Shown here: piece by piece, positions 1-14,677 of the stretch
Layout: every line of letters starts with the position of its first letter
Numbering within the stretch: position 1 is the stretch's first letter
DNA from: Progne subis subis
Lineage: Eukaryota; Chordata; Aves; Passeriformes; Hirundinidae
Length of the DNA stretch: 64,000 nt
NCBI GenBank assembly: GCA_022316685.1
Contig: JAKJHU010000047.1
Span: 124,001-188,000, forward strand
Direction of reading: 5' to 3'
Made by a program: the position numbers and the translations under genes
The notes under the pieces: model-generated
The model's database searches: none
The model's input: the letters and a program-made list of their open reading frames with translations, nothing else
Told to the model about the DNA's origin: nothing

Positions 1-3000
1 ATGGTTGGGTTTTTTTTCCCCTCTACAGCACTCCCCAAACATGTGCAACTCTTCATCACACTCCTGTATATTTTGTAACATCTTAATACTTGTTAATTAC
101 CCTACAAACAGCTGAAACACTGGCTACTGCATCTGTGAAATTACTTTAAATGCAGTAGCTTGAGATACATTTTCTGATACCTTTTTCAGAGATACTATTT
201 CCAATGCAAATATGTGGATCCCCAACAGGTTTCATACAAGTAAAGAAACATAATGCAATTTCTAAAAAGGAAAAAAAAAATTGTAACCCCCCCCTTCTTG
301 ATACTCTCATGTATTTCATTTTGGAATATGTTTTAGGACGTAGAGTTTGCCACTAACTCAGTCTTTAAAACAAGACATGCAGAACAACGGTGGCAAACTT
401 ACACACAAAAAGCCTCTGTACATAGAAAATAGTAAATAATTAGTATTGATTATAGTAATAGTAATAAATTAGTAAATAATTCTAGTGGGCCCTCAACCCA
501 CAACAATATACTCGTATGATACATGACCTCAGGCAGAAAAAACAGAATATCTAAGGAAAACTTCAAAGAAGAAATTACTGGAAGAGCATGTTGGGTCACC
601 AGTATGCAATGAGACAAAAAGAGCTCTCCTGGTTCTGGGAATGAGCTCTGCTAGGCAGAAAATTAAATTCAAAGTTAATAAGAACCAATGGCTTTTTTTC
701 TTTTTGCCACACTTGTGTGATAACATTTTACAACTGATTTTCAAACCGCGGCTTCAGTAGGGTTTGGCACATGTTACGACAGGAAACAGAAAGAACTACG
801 CATCACAGGCATCGAGTTGTTACACCCTGGCCAGCCACAGAAGAAACTGATTGAAACAAATCAAATACTTTGATTGTGGATGCAATAATTACACAGAAAA
901 ATAGCATTATAAATTTTTTCTGCTTCATCTGCGCAGCCAATCGGTCTGTCTATCATTGCTCCTCGCTTACCTCATTTTCTATGCATTTCAGCACTAAAAA
1001 AAGCACGACCACTATATATAGGTGATGTTTCTCTTTAAAACTACAGGTGGTCGGACCAAAGAGGTTCTTTTGCACGTCCAAAATTTAAAAATTTGTAATC
1101 CCTTTACTAAAAATTATTTTAAAGTTAATTAAGGTGCAATAAAATTTGATTAACTACAGTTATAAATCTGAAGCTAAAATGAAGACAGTTCTAAATCAAA
1201 TAAAATGCCTTATTAAAAGTCATAACATCAGACAGTCATCAATCTCCAGAAATAAAGAGTAGAAAACAGAAAGCTATATAATGTATATGAAGCCTGGAGT
1301 AACTAATCCTGTCATCCCATCATCCTATTGACTGGGAGTAAATCAAAAGACAAGAACAGACTGAAAAACCTCATCTTTTTTTTTATAGCTATTTTTCTAA
1401 TGTCAGTTTGCAATTTATTAAGCCATGATGTAAAGTCTTCGGGCTTGTTCTTTACCTGCAATCACAGCTGATCCTCACTGGAGACAACATCAAATTTAAA
1501 AGCAACAATGACCCTCCAGAAAATCTGCTTAAATTAAGAAATTAATCAAATTACTGTGACCAACTCATCTTTTGACACGCTGACATATAGCAACACGTAT
1601 AAAAATAAGCCCACAAAGAAGGTCTGGGATTCAACAGAGCCAACTCTGCGTGCACAAGAAAGTTAACACAACTGATAATCCTACACGGAGCTCAGGAACA
1701 TACAGATATAACTTTAACAAAAGGTTGAAACTGTTAGGAATGAAATTAAAAGAGAACAGCAATGATGAGAAGCACTTCAAAGAAGATATCAGGAGTAAGC
1801 AAAAAACTTACAAGGATGGAAAAAGAGAGATTGATTAACGAGGGAAGGCAGGTGTCCTAAATTAGCCACAGAGCTAATAATAGCACCTCAGCTCAGTCTT
1901 TCAAAGGTAAACAGACTGAACAGCAAAAGGCTCATTTCACCCAAGCAGAAGAGAGGGATTAAAACACAGAGAAGAACCAGCTAAGGACTCTTATTCTCAT
2001 ACAGATTCAATGGAAAGTCAACTGTGTACCCCTAAACCTGGACAAATGTTCCATCCTCTCCCAAGAATAATGCCACAAGGACAGGAACATTTGCAGCACG
2101 CTGAAAGAGCCAGAAGATAAAAATACAAATTCACTGGCAGTTTTTAAAATTAAATTTAAAACCTAATGGGAACTAAAGTTTTCCCAATATACCAGTTGGT
2201 TTCATAAACCTTTACTCAAAACCTTTGTTCTTCGGGCATCCCTGATCATCAGTGCTAAAGCAAAAGTAACACTGGGGAATACTAAATACTGATGCACTCC
2301 AAGAACGGAGAAGTGATAAACACATATCCACGGGATTTGGCACTGACTGCAGCAGACTTGGGAAGAGGCAGTAATCGAGGGCATGCAGGTAGGCTTGAAG
2401 TAGAATAAAAAGAAATATATTCTCATTACTAATAGACCACCTGAGAGACATGATGAGCTTCTTAGTAAGACAGATGACTACTTAGACAAGGGCAATATAG
2501 TGCAACTAATACATCTGTGTTTGAATTAAGCTTCTGGCAGTGTTCTCTAAGAAATCTTTATTAAAAAGTCAGACAATGAGGAGCAATATAAGAATACATC
2601 ATAATATGGACAGAAAACTGTCTATAGGAGGCACGACAAGAGTCCGTAGTGAAGAAAAAGCAGTTCTAAAGATGGAGAAGTATTACTATTTCTCAGGAAC
2701 CAGTCTTGGGATGGATCCTGCTTAATGCAGTCACTAGCAACCTTTGAATTATGAAATGCAAAGATGATACAATTATGAGCACAGAAGAGGACAAGATCAT
2801 CACACAGGGAGAATGAGATGACCTTGTGAGGTAGAAAACTGAACAGGATGAAGCTTAAAAGCAAAAAGTGCCTCATTACAAGACAAACTAATGAGGATTT
2901 CTGCTTTAAACTGGAGGTTCATCAGATTTAAGAAATGGAGGAGAAGAAAGCTGGTGGATAGAATGATCACAAGGTATCTATTTGTTCTTTACCAGCTGTA

Positions 3001-3339
3001 GAAAGATATAATAAATTTCTGGGAATATCAGACATTTTCAGTCAACTTAGAGGAACTACACAGATCTCATCTGAAATAGTGGGGTGATTCCTGGTCACCT
3101 GTTTTAAAAGCAAAACTGTAAGTGTGCCCAGAAAAGGGATTTCTAAGGGGATTACAGGAATGGGAAAATAACTTTGATGACAAGAATCAAGGCAGCCTTG
3201 GTCCTTCCAGCCGAGTTAAGCAAAAACTGAGACTACATTTAAGTACATTTGATTACTGTTAGACATAACCTTGCTATGGTCTCAGGGTGTTTCGGGCTGC
3301 AATGCAGGATGTAACCAGGGTGTGTATCCTCCCTCCTAA

Positions 3340-3507
3340 ACTATCTGCTATTCCCAGTCAAGACTTGTTTTTCCTATTCCCATATCTCTGACTGAAAGCG
3401 CCTTAATTTCAAAGTCATACTAATTCAGAGGTAGGGGGTTTACACTCTCCATTCCAGGGAAAGCTCCAGCCTTCCCTGGCGGTCACCTGTCTTTCCAAGC
3501 CTAGACA
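3340..3507 (-). mobile_element. Truncated LTR fragment, family A
   Basis: This segment matches the 5' portion (minus strand) of the two family A LTRs. Shared blocks include CCTATTCCCATATCT, AATTCAGAGG and CACCTGTCTTTCCAA. The minus-strand start reads TGTCTAGGCTTGG against TGTCTTGGTTTGG. The similarity fades below about 3340, so the rest of the LTR is lost or too diverged. The GC-rich sequence at 3508-3740 next to it is unassigned. Confidence 0.7.
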
Positions 3508-4346
3508 CACGGCTAGCTCTAAATATGGACAGTGTGCAAAGGAATCCAACAACCACGAGGAAACTGGGTGCAACCCACGGGGGCAGAGAATGCCTTGGAC
3601 AGGACCCAGCAGTGCCTGACACGCAGAATCCAGCACAGCCAGGATCCAGCTGGGACTCCCAAGCCCAGGTATCTGTCACCAACGCTGTGAAACTGAGCTT
3701 TCACACACCTGCAGGCTGTGTGTGAAGCTGTCCCCAAGCAGGGCAGGAGAGAGCACCAGCTATGCAAGCAACAAACAATGCTTCACACATATGGGTAATG
3801 AGAAACCTCTCACAGCAGCTCCGAGTTACTGAGCACAAAATGGGAACCCATTCTATGATTTCTAGTGATGCACATTCCTCTGAGCAACAGCTTGGATTAG
3901 GTGATGCAACAGAACTTGGCAGCTGATATAAGGTTTGTCTCAATAACCTGTTCAGCCATCAAGTGTCACCTTTTTGGCTAATGGTTTATATCACAGGAAA
4001 GAACACACCTCATAATGTACATAACCAACTGTGTAATGCTGCTCAGCAGGGAAATATCCCTCCTGTAACGCTGCAGTGATTACCTTATGCCTTGAAGCAT
4101 GAGAGCTGATGGTCTTTATCCTACCTTTCATAACTACAAACGCTACTATTGGTCATAAAATTATCCAAGCACTTCAAAAATTCAGCCGCAATATTTGATT
4201 TGATGACCCTCTGCACTGGGGACTGGCACAACCTCACTAGGTGTTCAGCGTCTGGCAAGTAATTTGTTTTAAATTACACCTTTATTTTCATATTGCAGAA
4301 CGGGATTAGAATAACCTTCTGAACAAGTTTCACTACAGCCTTCATT

Positions 4347-4383
4347 AAAAAAAAAAAAAAAAAAAAAACCAAAAAAAAAAAAA
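4347..4383 (+). repeat. Poly-A tract interrupted by CC
   Basis: A22-CC-A13. It borders a GC-richer segment (4440-4740), but I could not relate that segment to a known retroposon. Confidence 0.95.
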
Positions 4384-7300
4384 CACCAGCGAGCAGCTAA
4401 AGCAAACCTTGCTTAAAGGCTTGACTGCGACTTTTCCTTATGCTCAGTGTCATAATAAATCCTCTCGTGCCAGAGATGCCAACACCTTCCCACCCGAGCA
4501 GATGCACTGAGGATGTGGAGGACGTGCAGGACTCCTCTGCCTTTCCACGGGAGCCAGCACAGCCCTCCCAGTTTGCTGCCAGTGTGTCAGCGCTCCCCTG
4601 CTGCCTGCAGAGCCCTGCATCATGGAACGAGGTCTCGGGGGGACAGAGACGTCCCCGGGCCACGACGCCTCTTGTGATAATCCTGAGCTGCTCAGGTGAA
4701 GCAGCCTCTCCTTCAGACAAGTGCCAACAGGAACAGCTTAGCCTCAAGTCCTCTCATTTGTATTCCATTACCTAGGATGCTTAGGTGTGAGGAATGCCAA
4801 CACCTTCATCCTCAAAAGACATCCTCACAGCTTTGCCTTTGCTTATTAAGTCACAGCACTACCCAAGACTCTTGTCTGAAAGAAAGTCTTTTAAAACAAA
4901 ACCAAACCAAAAAACAAACCTCAAAACAACACAGCAGAATCAATTATTAAAGAGCAAGTAGCTCACTTGTCCTCCTACCCATCCTCTCTCCACACACAAG
5001 CACACGGGCTGCTCTGCTTTACATCCCAGAACCTGACAGGAAAAAAAAAAAAAAGAAAAAAGGACAGATTCCAAAGAGAATTAAAGCAGGTATCCTCAAT
5101 AAGCAACACGTGTTTTTGAAAATTCATTTCTGAGTAAGATTATGTAAGCAAAGCCAGCCAGGCCAAATCACACTTGCGTATCAGTTACCAAAACAGCTTC
5201 CAAAAGGAGGTTTAAAGAAGATAGGAGATATTATCTATATATATAAAATATTTATTTATTTAAAGTTACACTAGCTCAAAAAATTATTAAAAAGTAATGA
5301 CATTTCAGGGGACAGAAAAGGACATTTTATCCCAAAAATCAAGCCATTCTGTGTAGGGTGTTCCACAAAATGTGCATCTGGCAAAAAGATAAAAAAAGAC
5401 ACCATTTCTTTGCCAGTAATAACATATTTAAGAGGTTGCTTGCTAGCAAACTGCCATGGCAACCACAGCAGCACCTGGGGTACAGCGTTCTCCTGAGAAA
5501 CAGCATGCCCTCCCTCGAGAAACAAAACAATTCTGCAACGGTGCAACAGTTTTAAACCAGGACTGTACAGTCCCTGAACTCCAGAATCAGGCCCTCATTA
5601 ACTCCATTTCTTTACCCAAAAAAAATCTAAATTAAACCGCAGCTCTAAATACATCGCACCCACCTGTCACTCTCCGCTTCTCTATCTGAGTTCATTTAGT
5701 GAGGCACACCCCCACGTTTTTTGGAAAATGTATAAATTCAGTAAAACTGAGTGTCATTTCAGTGTCAAAAGCAGAGTAAAAGGGGTCACCATGAAATGGT
5801 CACGCCCCTCTTCCAGCCGAGACACTGAGCCTTTTACTCCCTAAAAAAAAAGCAGCCAGCAGCAGGCACGTGCCTCCCTTCCCAGCTGCAAATGCAGCCA
5901 AAATTGAAAAATATGAGCTAGACCTCTTTCTGCAATTTAGAAATTTTACACCCAGAAATAGCCTAATCCAATCCAATTACCAAGGGACAGAGGAAAGAAA
6001 AGAAAAAAGAAAATATCAGCTATAGATCTCTTTGCATGTGAGAACATTTTTATGCTATGAAAAACTAAAAACACTGGAATGAGAGTTTTTGATGTCAAAT
6101 TGACCAATAGAGCACTTGCCTTAGCTCAGCTCTTTTCTGCAGAAGACTGCACATAGTGATTAAGTCAACTTTTGAGAAAAAAAGCAATTCTAAACTCGTG
6201 TTATTCTGAAAAATAATTTTATATAATGCATTATTTTTGAGTGCAGCCTATCTCAGCTATCATTTTCAGAAGACTTGCATTATTGTATTGTTACACACCA
6301 CCAGAGGCAGGGGAGGAGGGGTGAGGGTTGAACACATCACTCCAAGAAAGCTCCCCTTCCCTCGCCTTTCTGGCTCTCCTTCTCTTCTCCATTCTCAAGC
6401 CTATGGGAGATAAAATTACACAGATCATCTCAACCAACAAAAGGGAAAATACTGAAGATAAATAATACTGCTGACAGCGGCAGACACCAATTACCTTCTC
6501 TTCCTGATATCAAAAAAGCTTCCAGTGCTTTTAACTTGCAATTTATGAATGTCACCCACTGACATTCAACTTCCTTGTCATGCTAACACTTTATTAAGCT
6601 TTTTTTTTTTCTTTCCCCCACTTTCACCTAAACTTTAAAACCTTGTCTGGAATCACTGTGCAGACTTATACCTGTAGTAGCAAAGCCAAACTAAGACCCA
6701 AGAGATAAAACATTCCCACTTACCACCTCCTTTTAGATTAAGGTATTGCTGGTCTGTTTTGAAAAGGTAAAATAATAATTTTCCTACCATGCATTCAGGA
6801 ACAGCTTTCACTTATAATGGTTACAATATTTCTTAGCCTTTTTTTTCCCCTTGGTCTTCAACTTCATTTAGAACTACAGTCCTACATTCTATTAGACACC
6901 TGCAGGCACCATAGACGAAGGAAGATTAATATATTCAACTAATGTGCTGACTGATTTTTCTTACTGGTGTCAAAAAACTATGATTAAATATTTTCCTTCA
7001 ACCCTATTATAGTATGCAATTCTTGAATCAAGCAGTCATCATTTCATTTAAAAATGGAATATGCTTAAGCCACACAAGATGGTGAACACTGAAAAAACGT
7101 ATTTATAAGAACTGCTTTTCATGGAGTCAGAACATTTTTCTCACATGTAGTCCAACTTCTGTTTAACTTGCAAGTGTCCTATGTGTCTCACATATTATTA
7201 AATGTGTCTGACACACAATAAAAAACACTTGCTTGTTCAGAAGATATAAAAGTGGGGGGGTTTTCTCTTTATTTTAGCAATGTAATGATAGGAAGCTCCA

Positions 7301-8309
7301 AATGCAAACCAAATGCCATGAGGATTTCCTCCAAGACTGACAGCTACAACCAACAGCCCAGACCAGGCTGGCTTCAACGTGCACAAGGCTCTTTAACCAT
7401 CTTCATCAGTATCTGCAACCAATTTGCTTTTTTTTGACACAATACTTTACATCCCAAACTGCCCACAGGTGTCAGTTTCTTTAATCTAAAATGCTAAAAT
7501 GCTGGTGACAAATGCAACGTAGTTCAACCATGAATGGAAGAGCACGAGGGAAGCAAATTAAGCTGCTAATCAAAATTAATATTACTAAGCCCCATTTCTA
7601 CAGGGTGTGTCCTGACTGACATCATTCAGTGCTTTTACCTGGATGATGAAAGGAGTGTGCAGACAAAATTTGCTAACAGTGCTAACCCAGCAGGAACTAC
7701 GATAATGTTGGTGGACATAAGAATCTGATGGCGTTTCTGACAAATTGGAGACACAATTCTTCAAAAATAGAATGCAATTTGAAAAGGGCAAGGTTATACA
7801 CCTACACAGAAATAATAAACTGCACTGATATTGAGTGGGAGCAACAAATGAAACTGATAAATCAGTTGCTTTCCCAGAAAACAGCTAACAAAACCAAACC
7901 GAAAAAAACCCCTTGAACACGGGGGTTAGGAAGCATTACTTCGTGCTGCTTTGCAGCAGCCTTTTATGCATTTGAAGATCATTCATGTTGTGTCCTCCTC
8001 CTCAATAGCCGACCACCACCACTCACAAGATTGTATCACCTCAACATCTGCTTATTCCTCGGACTTTTTCCAGCAAATCCAAATCCGTCCAGATGTGAAG
8101 GAAATGCTTTAAGTGATGCATTGCAATGCAGAGGGGAGCAAAAATTTATTAAGTTTGGTGCTTCTTTCACAAAGGAGCTTGCCTAATTCTGCAACAGTAT
8201 GACAGCGACTCATTGGACCTTCAGATGTAAGACTGACACCCTAGAAGACTTTTTTTTTCTTTTTTGGACTATCCTATTAAATTAGGATGAGACTGCAGCA
8301 TAGATTAGG

Positions 8310-8440
8310 TATTACGAAAGGTCTTCTCATGGTAAAAGCACCGAAGCACTGGAATTGCTTTCCATATGGAAGCTGTACATTTTCCATCTCCAGGGGGTTT
8401 TTAAGACAATGTTAGGCAAGTATCTGTCAAGAATCATTTT
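8310..8440 (+). mobile_element. CR1-like LINE remnant
   Basis: AAGGTCTTCTCATGG, AAGCACTGGAATTGC and TCTCCAGGGGGTTTTTAAGAC occur in the order and spacing of the 3' part of CR1 elements in birds, where the element reads about an animal-wide conserved 'single items ... greater than ... larger' non-LTR tail. It is heavily diverged and has no open frame. Confidence 0.5.
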
Positions 8441-11400
8441 GTTAAGCTGAGCAAGCAAAATGTACTATACTGATCTCTCTTTCAGCACTGGCTCTTCTCA
8501 CAAAAGCATTTTTTAGAGGTACAAAAATGTAGGAATGAAATGACAAGTGAAACAGGTTCATTCCCATTTGTCACAGCTACACGGCTGTGCCAGCTCATCT
8601 GAGCATTCTAATCCTCAACAGGGAGAAATCATCCTCCCAACCAGCTCTTAGAAATCTTGTACATCCCATGAAAATTTAACCTGAACATACTAAAGGAAAA
8701 GCAAACGGGGAAGTAACAGCACTGACCTGAAAAAACAGTGCTTTTATGTAACATTACTTACTCACAAACAGTCTTTTTTTCCTTTTCACACTGAATCCTA
8801 TCTTTAAATTCTCCTTGAAGAAGACAGACAAAAGGTTTTTTGAGGTAATAATTGCAAAAAATCACGGGTAACTGCATTCAGTTCCTCAGGACCTGACTTC
8901 AGGTAGGTCTCAGGACCTGCCTTCAACACCAAGAGATTTCTGATGTGTGGATGGAACATCCACTGGCATTTCCACAAAGTTCAGATCTCATTAAGGAGGT
9001 GAGGCCATACAAGTAGTGGAGTGTTTGCTAATTTGTGAGAACAGGCACAAAATCTTAGGTACTAGTGATGGTTCTGCCTAGACATCATTGTAATGGGTAA
9101 AGCACAGTACAGACAAGAATTCCAGGCTGCAAAATTGTCCCCAGTACCCTATTTCACATGATCCACAGAAAAACTTGGAAGGACTTCTGAAAGACCTTGG
9201 ATCTCCGCAGGTAGTAACAAATGGCACTTATAAATCCACCTCTTGGAACTTGCCAATAAGAGCATCTTGTTCTCAAAGAGAATAAAAGAATTCAGACAAT
9301 GAAGCTTATAAACTCTCTGAGCCAAACAATTTTCAATTTTACTTCTGGAATCTTTTTTAGATTAGGATATCAAGTCAGTAAATGAACCATGAGTCATAAA
9401 AGCAGCTGAATATTGTAGATGCTTGATGAAATAATTTTTTTTTTTCTTTCTAACACAACGCCACATTCCAGTGTCTTTTATTTCAACACGATATTTCTAC
9501 TTTCTTTTGCTTGCAGGTTCTGACATCACCAACCAGAATATTCATCTACCCACAATCATATCATCAATGCAGGTAATTAAAGCTTGTCTTTTCAGATAAG
9601 AAATTCCAGGACAAGTATAAATACAAATTTCTAGTTTTCTGTGACTGGTTTTAATGCTTTGTATGAGCTGTGTGTCCAAAGACTGAGGACAACAGAGAAG
9701 TACAGCACGGGGCATTTCCTTTAACACTACGAAAGCAACTCCACTTTGTACTTATTTTCTATTACCATCTTCTATTGTTAATATCAGAAAAGATGACAAG
9801 TTACAAGGATCTCAAGGATGTTACTACAGGCCTCAGAAATTAAACTAGCAAAGACATGAACAACCTCTCAATTGGTCACCACTCCTTTACCTGAGTCTTT
9901 CATCACTCAAATATAAACTGGAGGTCTCCCCCTTGCCCTTAAAACTGATCCAAGTGTTGCATAAAACTCTGCATGAAATTATGATGCAACTTTATCAGGA
10001 TCTTACGCTGTGCACCTAATTTAAGATGTTAAATTAGGACTAGTCCCAAGCTGCATTCATCTCTCCCGTGGAGAAAACAGTTTGTGCATTAGCTTGTAAT
10101 ATCAACACAAATAAAAATCACATCTCTTGAACGTATTGATAGGTACATTTATGAAATCATACTGCTGGGTTGTTCAGATAACAAACCTCAGCAAAGGCTT
10201 GGCTCCCCCACCTTTAAGGATATAGGCACTCACTTCCCTAGGCTAGCACCCACATTTTGTTCTTTCCTTTAAATAATTATTGGAAGTTTACACCTTCTGG
10301 TATTAAGGACAACACATATGCACAAAACTTTTCCAAATATTAAAATTTAGTCAACTAACAGAGCTGTAGACATAAAAGCCTGGGTCCAAACAGCAATTTC
10401 AGAGAGCACAGCTTCCACACAGCTATTACTAGCTCCCTAAAATATACAAGTGTCTGGTTCCTGGACCAAAATCTCTAACCCTGAGGTAGATGCCAAGGGT
10501 CCATGTATAAGAGCATGGGGTTCACATCAGTGAGCCTGCTGACCAGAAAACTGCCCATGTTAGCTGACAAAAAAATGCAACAGCAAGAGTTTAGTTCAAA
10601 TCCCACCTCTCCTCCAGGCTTAGAGGACTCACTCATTTGACAGGGAGACACTTACCTCCACCTCACATTTTCCTGAGAACACAGGCACCAGGGGCCAAAG
10701 CGTGTAGGCTTCTAATTCCTGCTTAAGCCCTTAAAACACCCACTAAAGTCAGGAGAATCTCAGGATTTAAATTGGAGATTAAAAGCTGAAGCATCTTTAG
10801 GGATTGATCCTCTCTTTCAAAAGGCAACAACCTTCTGTGTTGTCTTTTTATTTTTTCCTTTTGCTGGTTCCACTAGACAGCAGAGGGAGAAACAGCTTCT
10901 TCCCTTTGTGCAACAGCCCAAACATCAAATGTGTCCTGACACACTGGGCACCCAGATCTCTCCTCCACTTGGGAGGATTCACTCTGCCATTTCCCTGGCC
11001 ACCATCCCAACAATCACAGCAAACTCATCTGCAGGTGAGGTATGAAGCATCCTAAGTTTGCTCACAAAAGGGATTCATCAGGGGACAGTGAGATTTTCCC
11101 TGCAAGGCCAATGGTCAAGGCACCTGCCAAGGCAAACAGAGAACTGACAGCTGGTCTCCAACCAGAGAACTGTGTATTTTCTTTACTCTGGGCTTGCTGT
11201 CATACCTTGCTGAAACACTTTTGTACACAAGAAAAACTTAACTATTTTCTCCTCTTTATGCATCATATCCTTCCTCAACTATACTGCAACTTCCACAGGA
11301 TAAAAAATGTTTGGTCCTAGAGGGGCTCTGAGCTCCCTCATCCCCTCGAGAAACAAAACCAGAGGCTGCTTAGCTGAGGATCCTAAAAACACTCCTGCAG

Positions 11401-12173
11401 AAGTTTGGGGTTGTTTTAAAAATCCAGACCCACACGTGTCAAAACATTGGAATAACATGCTGATGATCAGGGAAAGGAACACAAAACATAACTGAGAATT
11501 ACCCAATTCCAACTGCCCCATCAGGAAGCTATCATTAGACACATCCTCTTATGATTTTTATAATAATTTTTTCTTATACAACACATTCCCACCTTAAAAA
11601 AAATAGTAGTCTGTCACGAATTTTAAGTTCAAGCCAACAGTCAATGACCCAGGCTGTCACCTGAGATGTGAAGATTATTATAATTTGAAGTGCCATAATA
11701 AATCTCAGGTAACGCAAGTCTGCCTTACTGACTTATGAGAGCCACGCTCACGGAGTGTTTGCTCAATTTTTTGTCACTGCTTAACGTCTCCAGTGGCCAA
11801 TTATGCGCTTCAGTATAGTTTTCTTTTGTGAAAACTTATAATCTACCTCACCTACTTTGCAAGCAGCAGAGATGGGATTTTTAGCTGCTGGTGGTGGGCA
11901 TTGCTCCTGCCCCTATGGCAATGGACAAGGCTCTGGATCATTCCTGCTTTGTGGAGTTGACTCCTGGTACCCTGGGACACGCATTCCTGGGATCCAGCAC
12001 ATGGCAACCCAGCAATGCTGCACCCCAGCAATCAGCTGCTGCTTCTGTGAGCCCACACTGAGCCCTGCTCCCACTGAAAGTGGAGTTTAAGGAGCCCAAG
12101 GGGACACCAGGAAGCCTTTTCAGGAAATTTGAACAATAAGACACTAGGAAAGTGAAGTCAATGCACAGATAAT

Positions 12174-12196
12174 GGGGGGGGGGGGGGGGGGGGGGG
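12174..12196 (+). repeat. Poly-G run of 23
   Basis: There are 23 uninterrupted G residues (C on the minus strand, so G is absent from the NELL1 transcript here). Such runs are unstable and are often mis-sized in assemblies. Confidence 0.95.
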
Positions 12197-13377
12197 AAAG
12201 GCTTAGGGAAGTATCCCAATTCTGTTTAAACCACTTGTAAATAGCTTTTCATCTCTCCCACCACACTGACCCAGAGGCAGCAAGGCAAGTACAGTTGTCA
12301 TGGGTTAACCATGGTTGAGTGAAATCACCACAACAGTCAAAATCTGAATATTTATCTGTTCACTTCTAGTTCTAGTGCCAGTAACTAAAACTGCTGTTCT
12401 GAGCTTTGGAGAAGACATATGCTGATCACAGGATGCAGTAAAGTGCTCAGAAATCTCCGGAAAAATCAAGAAGCCTTTTCAAAAAGCAAAGAGTCATGGA
12501 GAGTCTACACAGGATAACATCTCCAAACAAGTAACAAGAATCAACCCCACAGTGAGAGCCTGGAGTTTGCATCAAATCTGATGAGCCATTTGGGAAAAAA
12601 AACAGGACTGGCACCTTTTGAAAGGAAAGATAGTATTTATAGTAAATGAGAATTTAGTAAGCCATGCATGAGTTCCCAGGCTGCGCTCAAATAATGCAGC
12701 CTCTTAGTAAACAAAACACCAGAAAGGAACAAACAAAAAAATCCAAATGTCCTGTATCAGTACATGCCACATGGTTCAAGTGCACTTATTGCCTCCTCAA
12801 TGCACAGTTCAGCTTGTGCAGTTTTGATAGCATTCCCATTGTATGCTTTTCATGCAAAAAATTAATTACTTCTCTCTGTCAGGCATCAAAAGCCTCACTG
12901 CACTAAAATGAGGTTTTGTTTGTTTGTTCCTCTGATGTTTTAATTATTGCAACATGATTACAACAGACTAAACAACAGCCTAAAGGTACAGATGTAGCTA
13001 CCATCTAAAATATACTAGTGTATAAATATGTATGAGCACACAGAGCTATGGACGATGCTTCTTTCCATAAACAAGCAACTCACATAATCAAAGCTTAGAA
13101 CACTTCTGTGCCACCTTCATGTTATTAACATCCTCCAAAATTGCTCCTAATCACAACAAAGTGGCTTCTAGGTAATGAATAAACATCACCATTCTTTTAC
13201 AGGGGTAAAAATATGATGAGGGCAACACAGGGAACTTGGTGAAAGATTCCAGCAGCATTAAATGGAAATGCACAACACAAACTGTGAAGAGCAACGACTG
13301 ATCATGTTCTACCATTTATCCTCATCCTTACATCTCACCATTCACATCATTCCAGCCAACATCAGTGGTTAAATATT

Positions 13378-13450
13378 AATCACAGAGTCATTTAAACAGG
13401 GAAAGACCTTGAGTATCACCAGGTCCAACTGCTGTCTAAGACAACCAACA
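13378..13450 (-). mobile_element. CR1 LINE 3' end remnant
   Basis: On the plus strand ATCACAGAGTCATTTAAACAG, GGAAAGACCTTGAGTATCACC and AGGTCCAACTGCTGTC follow the reverse complement of the bird CR1 3' tail. CR1 copies are usually 5'-truncated, so a short 3' piece is expected. The match is diverged. Confidence 0.65.
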
Positions 13451-14637
13451 CATAGTGAGATAGTAACCTCCAGCTGAAGAGCTCTTGCCTTCTATCTATC
13501 CATATGTAGATTTAAAAAGTTTGGGGGGTGGGGGGAAGGCTGATCAGCTATTTAAAGGACTCTAAGCTCTCAATCTTTTCCACTTTAGAAAGAACTTTGG
13601 CACCCAAATACGAATAGACCTATTATCAAAATGGGTAGGATTATGAAGTTGCAAGCTAAAGATGGAACATGTCAAAAAAAGGTAATGCCTCATCTTAGTC
13701 TGTAAGGAAAGGGTTTGACTTCCATAAGTTATGACCACTGAAAAATTCTGTCCAAAAATATAATCCAGCAATGAATACAACACACTAATTCTCAGTAATG
13801 AAGAGATCCACCTGTTGCAGTAGAGTCAGACTAGATCCCAGGTTATTTTACTGCTTGTATCATTATTGCTACTAATGTTGGGGTGTCCTGTGGCACTACT
13901 TGAGACTGTCAAGCCATAACCTGTGGAACAGGCTCTGGGACTGGAGCAGAAGAAGTGCTGTCCACACAAGAGAGTGGTGAGACTACCTGGAGCTTTGCTG
14001 GCTGGGTGGATGATGAACAACCCTCCACTGACAGGTCAGGATTAATGAAGAAATATTTAAGCTGAAAGGGACATAATTTCAAACAAAATTCCTCCCCACC
14101 CTCCAGCAGGAATATCAAAGAACAGCATCTGATGCTGCTGCACTTACAGCATTCCAAACTCAGATTGCCCCCTGTATCTCCAGTTTACCTGATGACTTTC
14201 ACTCTGCAGGACAAAATACCTCCTACTACAATACACATATCTTTCAAGAAATAACAGTGCCAGCTTTCATGCTAGTTGCAGGACATTAATTAATATGTCA
14301 CAAAGAAATAATTTCAGTATCATCTCTTTAGATAACATTCTTTCCCAAGACTGAAATGAAGAAATTGTACCAATCAACCAAAATTTTTCTTCCCAATGTT
14401 TTTTTTTTTTTCCAACTAATTCATTTGAAAATAGAACAGACAGCTCGTGTCCCCTGGATCCTTAAACCAGACTGAGGGTATAAGGACCCTGGTCCAACCC
14501 TCTAGGCTCAGAAGGATGATTTCAGTCTCCTTTGTCTTTTGAAGGACAAGGTGCTATCATCTGTAACAGGTACTCATACAAATTCAAATAAAGAAAATAA
14601 TTTACTACAAAATCAGTTGGTTTTCCCTCAAGATTTC

Positions 14638-14640
<3 letters not shown>

Positions 14641-14675
<35 letters not shown>
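14641..14675 (+). repeat. Poly-T run of 35
   Basis: There are 35 uninterrupted T residues, which read as poly-A on the gene strand. I found no recognisable retrocopy body on the 3' side that would make it a retroposon tail. Confidence 0.95.

Positions 14676-14677
<2 letters not shown>

Noticed and set aside
14641..14675. Poly-T as the tail of a processed pseudogene on the minus strand
   Set aside because: The sequence above 14675 showed no recognisable mRNA copy or flanking duplication.
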